Of a stretch of 64,000 nt of DNA, positions 38,129-52,522 are shown piece by piece. This stretch comes from Taeniopygia guttata. Lineage: Eukaryota > Chordata > Aves > Passeriformes > Estrildidae. Under the pieces are notes generated by a model that saw only the letters and a list, made by a program, of their open reading frames with translations, did no database searches and had not been told where the DNA came from. The position numbers were made by a program, and so were the translations under genes. The stretch covers positions 55,088,001 through 55,152,000 of the forward strand of contig NC_133030.1 in the NCBI RefSeq assembly GCF_048771995.1, read 5' to 3'. Positions within the stretch are counted from its first letter, which is position 1, and every line of letters starts with the position of its first letter.

Positions 38129-41100
38129 GCGTTCAGTTCCCCTCCCTTTTCATCCGCCGCTGCGCAAATAACAAAAGGCTGCGCGGGCCGCCCGGTCCCC
38201 CCGCGGCGCCGCCGCTGACAGCCGGCCCCGTCCTTCCGCGCCCAGGGCGGGGTGGCTTTTTGGGGAGGCTGTTTTTGGGGCGTTTTGTCAGTTGCGCTCG
38301 GCTGCGGGCAGGGGTACGTGCCTGGGGATGGGGATCGGCTCGGCTTTGTCCCCGTTTCCTCTCCCGGCTCCCCTCGGTGCTGCGGCGGGCGCCGCCCTGG
38401 GAGGGAGCGGGCAGAGGGCTGGGGAGGCTTCGGCCTGCGGCCCCGGGCGTGCGGCGCTTTGTCTGCGCTCCCCCGGCTCCGGGCTGTGCCGCTGCCAGGT
38501 CGGAACTGCTGCAAGGCGAGGCGAGGACAGGTCTTCTTTGGGCTTTGTACATAGTGACCGGATTTATGCATTGTAGGTCACCTGCCTTGCTGTAGTCGGA
38601 GGCGATTCATATAGACTTAGGTCTTGCTTGGATTTCTGCACCCCCAAAATAAGGCAAGCATTGGTTAGAAACACGTTAATCTAGCAAAAATATAGAATTT
38701 ATTTAATTGATAGCTAACTGTATCTTTAGAGCAGAGATTGATTAGAAAGACACTTTAAAACCTTACTCGTTTTGCTTTTCTCTTTCTCATATTTCTAAGT
38801 AACATGATGCCAGATTTGTAGATCTGCATAGCAGTTGTATGTAATCAGAATAAGGAAACTTCTTAACACTTATTGAATTCTGTGTTCTAGGCATATTGAA
38901 GCATATTTTAATGACCAATGTGGCATCACCTAGTGTAATACTCTTGGTGGCTTTTGAAGGTGGCTAATCATTGATGGAGCTCTTAATAATTTTTTTTTTG
39001 TATTAAGTAATTTCCATTAATGGATATGATGTAAAAGTAGTATCAGTACTCAAGATATTGGTCATGAAGCCAGAATACAGACTCAGAAAACAAAACTGAC
39101 TAGGAAAAAGCAAAAGTCTGTTTTTATAGTTTGCTTTGAACAGCAAAATTGTGAACCAGTGTCATTCATATAAATGCTTTCATGTGTAGACATAATAGAA
39201 GAAACTAAACCAGTTAAAATTCAGTTATAGCTGTGTTGTGCTTGACAAAAGGTTTAACAAAAATTGCTCTGCAAAGTAATTGTCTCTTTCACTTCCACTT
39301 TTGCATTTGCTCATCACTTAAATAGGAAACTTATGTACAAAGTGTGTCCATTGGAAGATAAAGAGGAGCTGTTGAGATTTTAGACAGCTTCGCATTTTGA
39401 TTAAAAAAAAAAGCCCTACAAAACTGAAAGCAGCATCTTTTCGAGTGCACAGTTGGTTTAAAACTCTTTTGGAAGATAGCTTTATTTTAATTGAGTATGA
39501 ATTCCAAAGCTTCAGCAAAACATGATAGAGGATGTTATACCCCTAGGATTACAGATACAATTGGAAGTTACACATTCAGCATTTACTGGCAGCAGAGAGA
39601 AAGCTGATCCATCTGGTGAGGCTGAGCAGAAGACCTTGTAAGTCACTTGTGCAATTATTTTTGTGACCACATGGTTTAGGAGGACCTTTTCCATGAAATT
39701 AGAACAGCTATGGAGAATTCTGGCAGCTCCATTTAGGTAGACATTTCACATAATGGAGAAGCATGTAGGTAAGTGCAGGGAATTTAAATTGTCTGCTCCT
39801 GAAACTGGCTCATCAATGCAGTATCACTTCTGTATCATGTTGCAGTTCAAGTTTGGCAGCCTTTATGTTTCTGAAGGAAGATTATGGAGCTGAAGAATTC
39901 CAGTAATCAGAAATTCTAACAGCAGTTAGAGCACAGATTCCCTTTACTTGCTACCATATATAACTAAAGCAGAGAATAAAGTTACCCCCCAAAGGCCCTG
40001 TGAAGTAGCATCATGGTTTGTCAAATTCCTATGATATGGTTAATAATGCCTTATTAATGGAAATGGATTATTTTAAAAGATCTCTAATATACAACAGAGG
40101 ACTCACATACATAATTTGTAATTAAATGTGCAGGAGTCCCAAACACAATCTGAATGTTTTTGACATAGAACAAAATTCACTGTACAGATGTTTAAGGCAT
40201 ATAAGGACAATTGCTGCTTCCTGTGTTTATGGAGAACTTGCCATGCTAATGTCAGAGACCTCTCACTCATGTGCTGCTCATACAGTACACTTATCTCTCT
40301 CTCTGTATCTTTTTGTGTATGTATACATACCTACATATGTCTCCTATTTAATTGGGAGTTTGGGGAAATACTGTAGCCTTATATTCAGTTCTGAGTCCAT
40401 TTAATGTAGCTTCTGTTTCTCTTGAAATGTGGGCTCGTGCAGTTACTCTTTCATCTCTTCTTCTGTTTGACTTCTCTGGCAGACGTGCAATTGAATTTAC
40501 TCTGGGATTAACAACATCTCTCCAGCTGTACAGCTCATGATTATTTTAAAACTCAATTCCATGTACAAATACTTGTAAAATAAAGTTTCTATAAGAGGAG
40601 TAAAAAATACAGATATTTTGGTAAATTCATAAATAAGCAAAGTGTACTTTTGTATTCACTGTTGAAGTGCAGTGTCACAGACAGTGATGGGGACAAGCAT
40701 GCTTGGTCTAGTTAAATTAACATTCTTTGTAGTCAGTGTGCCTCCAGGGTGTTGTTCAGTATGACACAACTGTTGTAAAAATGGACCAATTCCATCATCA
40801 TCTCAATAAAGTGGGTAGCCACAGGCTTTCTCTTAATTCAGCCTTCATAATATTTCATATTTCCAAAGTATTTCTAATTGTTTTACCCTGACCAAAGTTT
40901 AGGAAAACATTTCTTTTCAGTGTTAACTCTGACTTTCCTTCAAGCAAAAGCATGACAAACATAATGTCTAAGATGTATTTATTGTACCCAAGTACCAGCC
41001 AGGGACACCTTGTTCACTCTAAATAGAATCCTGTTTGACTTCAAAATAGAACTGATTGTACTAGTTATCCTGAGTCAGAGTCAGCTTCAGGTGTTTTTGA

Positions 41101-44100
41101 GGTAATGAAGTCTTCACAGTGTTTTATTTAGTGAAACATTTTCCTTTCTGAAAGTAGGATGTAGAAGAAAGTGTGGTTCCTTTGAAAAGCTACTAAATAA
41201 ATGCCTGACTAGAGAAAGGTGCCCTTTTTCTGACTTGGATTTGCTGAGATATTTGTTGTCGTCATCTTCCGGGATTTAAACTGGGCACTTCATTATGAGG
41301 ATTAGAGCCAGAATTGCAGATGCTTTCAGTGATACAGGAATTACTTCCAGAGGGTTCTGTATGAGGTGTTTTGTAGTCATCAGGCATGAGATGACACTAT
41401 ACATGGGGCTTTTTTGTGCTAGACAATTAACATAGTTAATAATAAGAGGCCATACTGAAAGGGCAAGCACAAGGACTGAAGGCTGTATGTATGCTTCTAG
41501 TACCCTTAATATATTTGGGAGTGTGAACAAGGATGAACACTAAAGCAGAGTTAACATTAGAGATGCTGATTTCTTTAAATGTATAAAGACAATCTCTGAT
41601 AGTTTATAGTTTCTTCAGATTCAGTCAGCTAATAAAACAGATGCAAGTAATAGTATCTGTGTGTTCATTTAATCACTGTTTGTTTCTTTGAATACAGCTT
41701 ATCTCTCAGGGATGCTGCTATTTAACTGCAGTAAGAAGCAATCTTTACTCTGGAAGCTGTATTTTGCCTTTTGGCATGTATGTAGAGTTAAAATGAATTT
41801 AGTTTGTCAAATAATTACTGTTGTCATGTTTCTTGCTGAAAATGAGGAAACATGGGATCATGCCATCTTATGTTTCCTCTGTTGTCTGCTTAAATGGGTA
41901 TATTTTGTATGTGGTTTCTTAGTATCAAGTCATCCTTACAAGGAAAAGCAGTAAAATATCTTTTGTGGAGAGACGTAAAAGTGAGCAATTTAATATTTTG
42001 ATTATTTTGTAAATGCCCACCATAAACCAAATTCATTGTGTTTAGATTTTCTTTCTCGGATTATGTCAGAAACCTAGCTGATTTTATTAAATTTTAGAGT
42101 GACTAGAACAAAGGATGTCACCAATCTAGTGGGTAGTACTGGCATCCTTACATATCTGTAGAGTTGGGGTGGTGGCTAATTATATTACATTTACTATGGG
42201 ATGTACCCCAGCAAACCATTTGAAACGTTAACACTGCACTTATTAATGTTCAGAAGTTCAAGAAATGTCTGACATAAATCAATTTTCTGATAATACTTAA
42301 AAAGTTGTATCTACAAGTTCATCTTTTTAAAGGACAATACATATATTTTTCAGAAAAACTGGATAAATTATCTTCATTCTTATCTGTGTTTGTATGTAGT
42401 TATTAATGTTAACAAAGAATTAAGATTACTGGCAGCTATATGCTATGGTTTGAACTTGTGAGCTATTCCTCAGTGCAGAGGGTGGTGGTTTTAAGCTTCG
42501 TAAAGGATTGCAGTAGCTGCATTCCTGCACTGTATCTTGAGTTTGCTCCTTCCAGCTGACAGTAGCTGAATGATTTGCAAACCATGTCATACAGATTAGG
42601 GGCTGGCAGGGAGGAGCAGGGTGTGTGTTGGTGTGGTTCTGCTGCTTTCTTTTTGTTTTTCTAAATAGAATATTGTTTTAAGATTAAGTGCTTTTATGGA
42701 TGTTCCTTTATCAAACAATGTCAGCCTGAATAGTGTGGGAAAGCCACAGTTTGTCTTTCTCTTTTGGCTTGAGCAGCTTCCATTTCTGTTGTTGGGTGCT
42801 GTTACTCTGTGGTCCCTTCTGTTGTTCACTTGAGTGGATTTTAGTATATCCCCACTTTCAATGTTTCATTTGTTCGTGTGCTTAACCTGGATGTTCCACC
42901 CTTCTCTCCCCCAGCTCCCAGTCACATTTATTTTGTGTTTAAAGGGAGGAGGGTTGATGAAAGAAGTGGTTTCATCTCTCCCTCACAGTGGCAGAGTGTA
43001 GTCAGATTAATCCAACTAGTGGGCTGGTAATATGTGAGGACATAGGGGGGTTATAGTTTTGAGCTAGGAGGGGGACTGCAACCTCCTATAATGTTTCTGT
43101 TGACAGAATAGGAATCTAAGAATGTGGATGAAATGTTCTTCAATCTCAGTGCTGGTTTATGTAGTTCCACAGTCCTGCTGCTTTTTCCCTTGTCCTCGTT
43201 CCATCAACACAGCTTGCTGTATGGCAGCCTGGGGAAATAAGTGTATTTTAGTTGAGTTTATGGCCTGAACTGAAAAGAAACTTCTTTTCTGTCCCCTCAC
43301 TTCTGACAGAATAATCCATAAAAACCTTTATTTTGATTTATTATGGACAGGGTGAATGTAATGTGTGGCTGGGTGAGGAGCGTCGCCAGGTTATGATGTC
43401 TAGCCATAACCTTGGTGAGTGAAAGAGTGCTCATGATCTGGTGTTTGCAGGAAGCCAGACCAGATGATTCAGTGGCTGTTTCTGTCTCTCAGTTCCTCTG
43501 GACATAGAAGGCATGTGTGGAAAATAAAAGAATGTGCTGCTGTTTATATTTGCCATTTTCCTGGATGTAGTGGTCCAATTTAGTATAGTAGCATTCAGTA
43601 TAATGAATATTACTGTATTGAAACATGGAGGGATGCAGAAGTCATGATGATTGGCAGTGTGTTAGCTTACACGATAGTGACTTAGAGGTCTTATTAGAGA
43701 TATAAGGGAATGAATCCCCAGAAAGACATGTTAATTTTGAGGAATGATGTATATTGGGAAGATCAGATGTGTGAACCTGAGGATTATGGCTGTGGTAAGG
43801 CAGAATTGTGTTTAACAGAGAGGATGTAACAAAACTGCTTCATAAGATTCTAGTCTGGGAGCATCCTTGGTAGGCACTCCCAAGGGCTTAAGAAAACGTA
43901 CAGAGATGTATGTAATGTTTTATTATGGTACTTAGAGATGTCTTAGCCAGATGTCCTAATTTTTAAAGAATTTCTTAGTCATTCTATACTTTTTGTAAAA
44001 GACGAGGCACCACAGGATGACTTTGTCTCAGAGTCTCAGTAATTTGCTGTTACTTAAAGACATCTCCTTTCCATTGTTCAGAAAACAGATAAAGGCAGAT

Positions 44101-47100
44101 TAATGAATCATTTACTTTGCTTTTAAATACTTTTTATTCAGTCAGTATCAATTTCTCTCCCAGGAGTTTCAAGAAAAAAATCATACTCTGGATGTTGATT
44201 TTAGCCCACACTTAAAATATTACTATTGGAATGCATTGTTTAACTAAAGAAAAGTATCTTGGGTTTGGAATTTGTGCTGAATGCAGGTGGAGAGCAAAGA
44301 TGCACAGCCCATTTTTGAAGGCAGCAGTTGATGGGGTTTGAATTACAGTGACTCCTTGTACTTTGTGTGGCTATTGAATCTTGATCCACACCCATTTGTT
44401 AGGATAACAAATAGCTAGAAAATATGCCTGCTGAGTTCTGGTTTTTCTTTTCCTTTTTTGTATTGCAGCCTGTAGTCTGGCTGCACATGGAGCAATGCTT
44501 GCAAGCGCATGATACAGTGCTTTTAATGGCGCGGTTGTTTTAGGAGGCCACTGTTCTGCCATCCTCGGGAGGGGGTGCTTTCAAAGCAGATTATCCAAGT
44601 GAGATGGTTTAAAAAATAGTATTCAAATGAAACTTCTGGCTTCTGTGTGTATTTCAGTTAGTATGTGCTCTGGTTCTGTGTCAGTCCACCAGAAGAGCGG
44701 TGTCCTGCAGCAGGGTGGGTGGAACTGTCACACGAGTGGTGTAACCGCAGCGAGGATTTCAGGAGTCCCAAAAGGACAATCTGTGCCCAACACTAGCTAA
44801 GGTAAATCAGGAGTGTGCATGATCACTAGAGAAGAGGTTGGAACTATGGTTTGGTCCTCAGGTGTGGGTGCACAGAATGTTAAGGTGCCTTTGTGAAGTG
44901 TTGGGTTAAGGCCTGCTCTATTCCTCAGCACCTTCTGACCCAAGAGAGTTCAGAACATCAGAATAAGGCCTCCAGATTATGGAGTACTTAACAGGGAAAT
45001 GATTTCCAACTTACAGCTAAGTCAGCTCTCTGCAGTCATAGGTAAGAAATAGTGAGTGATATGCAGTTGTTTTTCTAGATGGTTGTATCATTTACTGTTC
45101 TTTCTGTGAGCTTAAATATGTAAGCTATAAAAAAAATTATTCTCATAGCTGGTAGTTGTCATTGAAAGTACTGATTTTGATGTAATATTGAATGGGTTAG
45201 CATTAATTCTTTCTCAATATTAAGGATTAATAGTTTAATTGTGAAACTTTTTCTGTGGTCTTTTTGCAAGAATGGAGTTAGTGGTTTTGCTTTTTTATTT
45301 TTTTAATTATTTGAAGGATAAGGAGGAGGAAGATATTTCCCTAAAGCTTGAAGACAGACACTGCACAGTTTGTGCATCTTAATGTAAACTATTAAATAGC
45401 TTCAAAACCCAGTGTAAGGATTTGTTAAACCTAAAGGCTGCTGTGTGCTGAAACAATGTTAGTGGATGTGCCTTTTATGTCTGCAGAAGAAATTGCCTTT
45501 TTTCCTTGTTTTAGTACAAATAACCCTTTTTTTCAATGTCATCAAGCATGTAAGAGCATTGTAGTCAGTACTCAGAGCAAATTGTCAGCAGAGCTTCCCA
45601 CATGGATCCAGTGATAAGAGGCAAGCTGTGGCCTTCTCTGCCCTTCCTGGATGCATTTGCTAGATCTTTATGGTATGCTATAAAAAGTAGATTTGGTTAA
45701 GATAATAGAATTGATGTTAGTAAGTGGAAGCTGATAGCATTTCTAATGTATTCTGGAAGACTGATTTGATGGGAACATTCCTGTGCTTCTACTTAAGTGC
45801 TGTTTAGAGATTAGATAAATAGATAACATAAATGGATGCTTACTTTGATTAGTCAATAAAGCAGTTCTTGTCCAAAAATAACAATGCAAAGTGAAAGAAC
45901 TTGAGTCAAGCTGAAAAAATGTTTTGTCTACTCTATATAGGTTCAAATTGCAAGACAGGGAGATTTTAGTTGTATTTCCTCTCTTATCCTATGTGCCTCT
46001 CCTATATCCCTATTCCAGTATCAAAGTCTCTCACACCAGCAAAAACCAGCCTTATCAAGACATTTATCAAAATTCATTGAAGATCTGTTTGCACAAGGTG
46101 GCCAGTCCATGAAGAGCCAAGTGCTATTTTCACACAAAAATCAATGCAGATTCTTGGAATATTGAGGGGGAAAACTATGTAGTTTGATAGTGATGATGGA
46201 TCTGTTACTCAGACTTTCTTGACAGTGTTTATTTTAAAATACAGTCAAAATTTCCTTTCAATCTACTTAAAAGGAGATAAATTTTGAAGCATTTCTTTGT
46301 AGCTACAAAATGCTAAACTAACAATACAACTTTTGAACAATTAGCCTAGATTTTTCCTGCTGTATCTTTGATTCTTGTGACAAGATTTTTTAATAATTAA
46401 AGGTAATTAAAACTACTTTTTAAGTGGTTACATCTCTGCCTTCTGATAAATTTAAGTAAGTTTATTCTGTCTTTATGTAACTGCTCTTAACAGCCATGAT
46501 CTTTTTGTTAAAGTGATCCAGTGAGGTGGGCTTTGTTGTCATATGCAGAAGGCAAATCTCCTGTGCCCTAAACTGGTATGTTGTGTCAGTGTTTTAGGGA
46601 AAGCAGAAAGCTCTCCTTTTCCCATTGGTGGCTGAAAGTGTTTATTAGTGCTCACAGAAGCTAAGAAGTGCTTGCTTTGCAGGAGACCAGCAGACGCAGC
46701 TTCTGTTGACACAACAGTGGTACAGAAGGGAGACAACTCCCTTGCTCCAAGCGCTAGGAGACTTGGAGATTTGCAGTCTGTCTTCAGAGATGCCATTAAC
46801 ATAACTAAAATTAAAAAAAAAAACGGCATTAGATTTTGCCCAGTAGTACCAAACAGCAGAAGAAGGTTGTGTTCAGTTTTATGATTCTGGAAAAGAATGG
46901 GGTTTGGATCTTGCCACAGGGCTGTTTCAGATTTTGAGTAAGGAAGTTATGTACCACCAGCATGTAACAGATGATAGCCTAGATTAACAAAGATGTACCT
47001 TCTTGAAAGTCTGGCTTTTAGTGTAGTTCCTCTGAACTCCTGACTGGGACTGTGGAACTGCCTTAGACCCACACACCTGTCAGATTTCTTTTGCACTTGT

Positions 47101-48027
47101 TTCAGCTTTGACAAAGAGTAATCTTTGATGTGATAGCAAGTGCATAGAAGGGTCTTAATATCCATCCAGTTTAATTTGAAATCTGAGATATTGGAAGGGC
47201 TTCGGAATGTGTACAGAGAATGAACTTTTCTCTTACATGCTTATAATACATCCAGACCAATTGTAGTATCTTAACACTTCTCAGAGAATCTACAGTGATT
47301 TAGGATATGTTGCTAGTCTGTGTTTCAATCACTATATTTTTAGGCCTTTTGAAAGGTAAAACGCAGTTGATGAGATATGCAAAAAAGAGGATACTTTCCC
47401 TTGATTCCTTTCACACAAATCATTGGAATAGGTATAATAATGTGTAAGGGGCAGTGACGTCATCTGAGGGTCTCATTCTGCTGCGGTGTGTGAACAGGAA
47501 AAGCAAGATGGGATTTGGCCTGCAGCATTATGGAATTCCAGATATGTTTGAGTCTAAAAGAGATTTTGGAATTAGATGGGCAAGTCATCTGGATTGTCTG
47601 CACTTAAAAGGATACAGATTTGCTGTATCATGATAATTGAAATGCTAGCTAGTAGCCAGTGTTTATTCAGTGCAGTACGGTCAAGGGATTGACACCATAA
47701 TCTTTTCTTTAAGAGGAAGAATAATCCATGTAGTTAAAGAAAGCTTTTATGTCACTGAATACTTTTATACTGTATACAGATTAACTTTCAGCAGGAAGTA
47801 ATAAATTTCATGAAAATAGTTTGCTTGCTACAGAAGAAGGAAGGCTGAGGGTTGAAATAACTCTCAAGGCATTTTTGCCAGTTGTCTTTGAAATGTGCAA
47901 AAGTATTTTTTTCAAAGTAGTGTTAAATTTGTTACCTTTAAGAATCCAGGTATGATTTCTAAGAAAGTGTTCATTAGTGCTGGAGTATCATGCTTCAGAA
48001 ATCTAAATCAAAGGACTCTGCAGCAGA

Positions 48028-48090
48028 GCAAATCTTCCTAGCTTGTACTTTCTCAGCAGTGCAAATCATCTTAGCTTGTGCTTTCTCAAA
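48028..48090. repeat. 33-bp tandem duplication
   Basis: Copies start GCAAATC at 48028 and 48061. Each contains TTAGCTTGT or CTAGCTTGT followed by CTTTCTCA, with few differences. Confidence 0.75.
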
Positions 48091-48590
48091 GAGAATTGTC
48101 AGCATCACCCTTGCTAAGGGTTTTATAGGAGCTATTTTTGCTATAATCTCTTTTTTTTTTTTTGCAAATATGGATTGTTAGTCTGCGTTTCTCCATAATA
48201 ATTTTTTCATTTTCCAAAGAAACTGAAGATTTCCTCTGAAAGGTATGATTTTTAATTTTTATTAAAAATTACATTAAACATTAAAACATTCCAAGATTTA
48301 TCAAGGTAGATGCACAGCTTGTTTAGCTGTGTTCTTCAGCTAAACAAGTACAGAATCCTCTTCACTTAAACATAATTTAATGCAGTGCATGGGCTTATTG
48401 GTAGCCATTGGGGTTTCCTAGAGGCTGACTGTTTTTCAGAGGTGGATGTTGCTGTGATGCAGGGGTAGAACGTGAGGCCACACAGCCTCTTCCCACTGCT
48501 GCCATGTGGAGAGTAGGCTGCTCCTGGCAGTTATAAGAGAAAAGCAACAGCCTTGTTGGAGATGTGGAAATTTCTGCCAGTAGTCAAGGC

Positions 48591-48647
48591 TTTTTTTTCT
48601 TCTTTTTTTTTTTTTGTTTTTTTTTTTTTTTGTTTTTTTTTTGTTTT
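48591..48647. repeat. T-rich low-complexity tract
   Basis: About 57 bases of almost pure T with single G or C interruptions, in KLC1 intron 1. Confidence 0.9.
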
Positions 48648-51600
48648 ACTCCTTTTAGTCAATCTGTCCTTTACTTATTGTTAATGTCCCATGCATTTCT
48701 TCAGAAACTTCTGGGCTTGCCTTTAGAAATGTCAAAACTTCACAAAGATTGAGTGTTTGTCCAGTTTACTTATCAGCACAGACATTTTGTGATGTTAAGG
48801 CTGTAGGTCAAATTCCAGATGTGATTCTGAGCTTTTTTTGGGGTATGTACCCTTGACATTAAAGCACTACGAATGTCCTTTTTACACTATTTACCTAGTA
48901 TACCTTCACTTTAAACCAAGTGGTAGGGCAGACTTCTACATTCAGACCTAGCTCTGAATTGAAGGCTGGCAGGAGGAGCACAGTAAGATTTTTTTAAATT
49001 CATATGCTTACTATCGGGTAATTGGTAGAAAAAATTACTCCCCTTGGGGAGGGGGAGTTTCTCTGTAGATTAATACTGGTTGTTAGGTCATATGCAACTC
49101 CATCCTCTTACCTTCTTCTGGTCAGCGATTTACAGCCTCCAGAATGTGCTGCTAATTGTCCTCACCGAGTTATTTTTAAGGTAGCTCGTGTACCTGTGTG
49201 TTAAATGCTGAAGGTGCTTTCTGAGCTCCCACATTTGGAAACCCGAGGCAGTGCAGAAGTGCAGCAGTGTTCTGTTTATAGAACTGGGTCAGCCACTGTG
49301 CCTTAAGTCTGACCTCCAGCAGGACACTGTTTGCAGGTGCAGTTCCAGATTTTCTATTTTATGCAGATTCAAATATAGATGATGGGAAGAGTGATGACTA
49401 GCGCTGGCAGGAAAACTGCAGTCCTGAATATGTCAAGAGGAAAAAGCTCCTTTCCTTTGGGAGTTTAGAGATCATGTAATGGAACAAAATTCCTGACTAT
49501 AAGGGATCATTTTAAGCAAAAGGAAGGCAAATCATACAAAAAAAGAAAGATAATAAATATTCCTTATGGGAATATGACTTGTGACAGCAGAAACAGTCTC
49601 ACAGGTAAAGAGAAATTTAACATCTTAAATTTGTAAAAAATAACAACAGGTAATCATTGTTCTTTCAGACTTGGAGATTCTGGCTGGAAGCCATAACAAC
49701 AATATAGTCCAAATTGAGTGTTTGTTATCTGAGTGCTTTTACAAATACCTTTCTCAGCGTATGAAAGGCATCCGTGATTCATCCTTGTCATTTCTGCTGT
49801 TGCTGAGCTGCCTGCGAGGAGGGGTGTGGCTAATGCAGTGTTTGACACGCTGCTCAGTCCTTCCCAAACTGTTCTTCATCTCTTGCCTTTGTTGCTCAGT
49901 TTGTTTTTGTGCTTGGAACAGCCTGTAATGTTTTGTTGGTTATTTGAGGAGGTAGTTTTCCACATTATGAAGATTAGGAGTTAAAGCAGGTCGTAGTATT
50001 TGAAGATGGTGCCTTCCATGATGTAATGAGACGTGTTCTTGCTCTGAGCAGGGAATTAATGGCCTGTAATTTGCAGCTCATACAAAATTCAAACGAGTAC
50101 ATGGCAGATGTAGGATGCTGAACCTTGCCATTTAATTAGGAGGAGCTAAGAGTGAAATTAGGGTTAAAAGCCTTGAATAGACTGATTATTGTTAGGAAAC
50201 AGTGAACTGTTAGGTCCCTATTAGAGACACAAAAAGATCAAATTAGTTTAACTTTTCACTGTACCTTTGTGGAATTTGCAGTGCAGTAGGTGACAGAGCC
50301 CCTAGGTGTGGCTTGAGCCGGTCTTGCAGCAGCTTTTACTGTTGGGAAGATGATTGACTCTTTTTTATATGCAAACATATTACTGTTTCATTTTCAGCTA
50401 TGTTGCCTTTTAGCTGTACATTCACAGAAAATGTTTAGTGAGAATTTTGCTTGACAAAGCAGTTTAGACTTGGGGGTTTTATAATTTATTTAAAATCATA
50501 TTTTGCAACAATTCTGATCAGATGCTAAGTACATTAAAAATTTATATTCCAAGCTTTTAGTAGTTGAAACCCATTAAATAATAAAAATATCAATACAGAG
50601 AGGGGAAGTCTTTAGGGATTCATAACAAGAAAAATTAGAATGGTTTTATTTATTTGTTTTTAGGATCCATGCTAATCTTTAGTCAAGGGAAAAAAATATT
50701 GTGGGTTTTTAGAATGAAATTCTTCCTTGATAAGTTTTCTCATGCAAAGAGGGATTCAGGCATGTTTTGGCACAAGAATATTTTGAGGTGATCTGCAAGA
50801 AACCAACTCTTCCTTAAACACAGCTGAGTATGAAAAACTCTGTAAGAGATCTTTAAATATGAGCTGGAGATCTTAGCAGCTGGCTGTGATATGTATATGT
50901 CTGTGGAAGAATTTAGGCAGAAATCTCTGATGTCAGCATAACTAGTGTAGTTGGTTTGAAAGTTTTATGAATAACAAAATACTTAAACTGATTAAAGATA
51001 ACAGCTACTTAACTTGTTTGTATATTATGAGATTATCCCAGTGGCTTTGCTTTCTTTGGTTCAGACTCTTGCTATTCTCAGCCCATTTCTTTGTTTTGAG
51101 CTTATGTTGCAAAATATTGTGGAAACTTCTTTAGTAGAAGGTGTTGCAGGGCTTTTTATGTTGATCTGTCAAAATTAAGTAATATTTGTGTGGTTTAAGG
51201 CAGTGACTTCATTTTTCTAGAAGCTGGAAAGCATTATGTGACTTGGACTTCAGCATAGTCAATAATAGAAGGAGGATAATATTCAATATCTACACAGACA
51301 CATACTTAATATAATAGGTAAATTTCTTAGGCCAGCTAGTGCATCTGTAACTCTGGCTGCATTACATATTTCTGTCCTCATCCAAAACTCTGTTTTATAA
51401 ACCTTTGTACATCTTAATTCTTTGCTTTGTTTTCAGTTGTACACGGAGCTAAAAACTAGTATTTGAAACTAGAATTCCTCCCCAGGCAGAATATGTAGTG
51501 CAGTGGAGTGCAGGACAAAACTTATAGGAGCTTGAGAAGCCTCTGCCTACACTATTTTTTTCTGTAGGGAAAATGTATAGGAAGAAAGAGTTAACATTTT

Positions 51601-51734
51601 TTGAGAAGTGACAATAGAAAGGCTTGCTAGGTTTTGTCTCCTTTCCTCTGTATACATCCTGCATACAAACTTCATTTGTTCGCTTCCTGTGTGTGATATT
51701 TGCTGTCTCAGGATATTCAAATCTAATTTACAGA

Positions 51735-51830
51735 ATCACAGAATATGCTGAGTTGGAAAGGACTCACAGGGATCAATGAATCCAAGTCCTTGCCCTTTAC
51801 AAAGCCATCCCCAGCTACATGATTATGTAT
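51735..51830 (-). mobile_element. CR1 LINE 3' fragment in KLC1 intron 1
   Basis: The plus strand reads CAGAATCACAGAATATGCTG, then AGTTGGAAAGGACTCACAGG and GATCAATGAATCCAAGTCC, which is the reverse complement of a CR1 3' end. Only about 95 bp remain. Confidence 0.8.
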
Positions 51831-52483
51831 TCAAATATGGGGAACAGGCAATAATCTTTTGTAAAATATGTTTTTAAAAAATCATGATAGGACCACATCT
51901 TCACTTACTACCTTTAAAGGCTATTAGATATTTATTCATAAATTTTACTCCTACAAAGAGTCAGATTTGATAACAGGACAAATTATATGTTTGTTATCCT
52001 CCTGTTTTCTAAATTATTGTACCAAGCACAATCTATAAAACTGAACACCAACAGACACCCCTCAAAACTTATCCCAAAAGATTTATTCCTTTCCTATCAG
52101 TGGGAGAGATTGAGATTCTAACAGTGTTCACTAGAGGAGACTTGAGAATCCCTCTGGCAGGCTGCAAGGACCTTCATGTCAGTCTGTGTGTGGATGCAGC
52201 TTTTGGCTTAGCTCCAGCTCCAGTAGATCCCTTGTGCTGGTAGTGCAGAGGCAGTGGAAGCTTTTAGGTAGGTGCATTTGGGTTGGAATGAGGCAGCTAA
52301 AAAAATCTGGCACTGGGTTGAGACAGGAGAAATGTATTCATAAAGCAGGTCTGCTGCTGGGATGGTTTAAGTGTGGTTTTGCCCCATCGTGTTTAAACCT
52401 GCTTTTCCTCTCTTCAAAAGCTGCTGTGCTGGCTAAGCCATCCTTAGTTGCAGCTTCAGTGTATTCAGCCAGTACTATGGGCC

Positions 52484-52522
52484 TGTTAATTTATCTGTTA
52501 ATTTATGGGTGTTAATTTATCT
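52484..52522. repeat. TGTTAATTTAT triple repeat
   Basis: TGTTAATTTAT occurs at 52484, 52496 and 52510, separated by one to three bases. It is a short AT-rich repeat. Confidence 0.7.

Larger units (their letters stand above)
37370..38550. promoter_or_regulatory. KLC1: KLC1 CpG-island promoter
   Basis: A CpG-dense block with several GC boxes (GGGGCGGGA, CCGGGGCGG at about 37,650-37,700) and no obvious TATA box. A GCCGCCATGT element at 37636-37645 matches the YY1 core. The first KLC1 exon and its donor lie inside. The exact start site cannot be read from sequence. Confidence 0.8.

Noticed and set aside
37645-38571. 308-codon minus-strand frame across the KLC1 island
   Set aside because: Again CpG-island composition; it includes the translated GT repeat (a THPHTHTQ run) and no recognisable domain.
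37816-38595. 259-codon plus-strand frame through KLC1 exon 1 and its donor
   Set aside because: It starts at GTG, not ATG, crosses the donor at 38018, and after splicing it would be out of frame with the KLC1 start in exon 2.
46648-46884. Frame with a TGCTTTGCAG acceptor-like site as an alternative KLC1 exon
   Set aside because: No matching donor, no similarity to known KLC1 exons, and it ends in low-complexity Lys codons.
48564-48752. Frame with a poly-Phe segment
   Set aside because: It is the translation of a T-rich tract.
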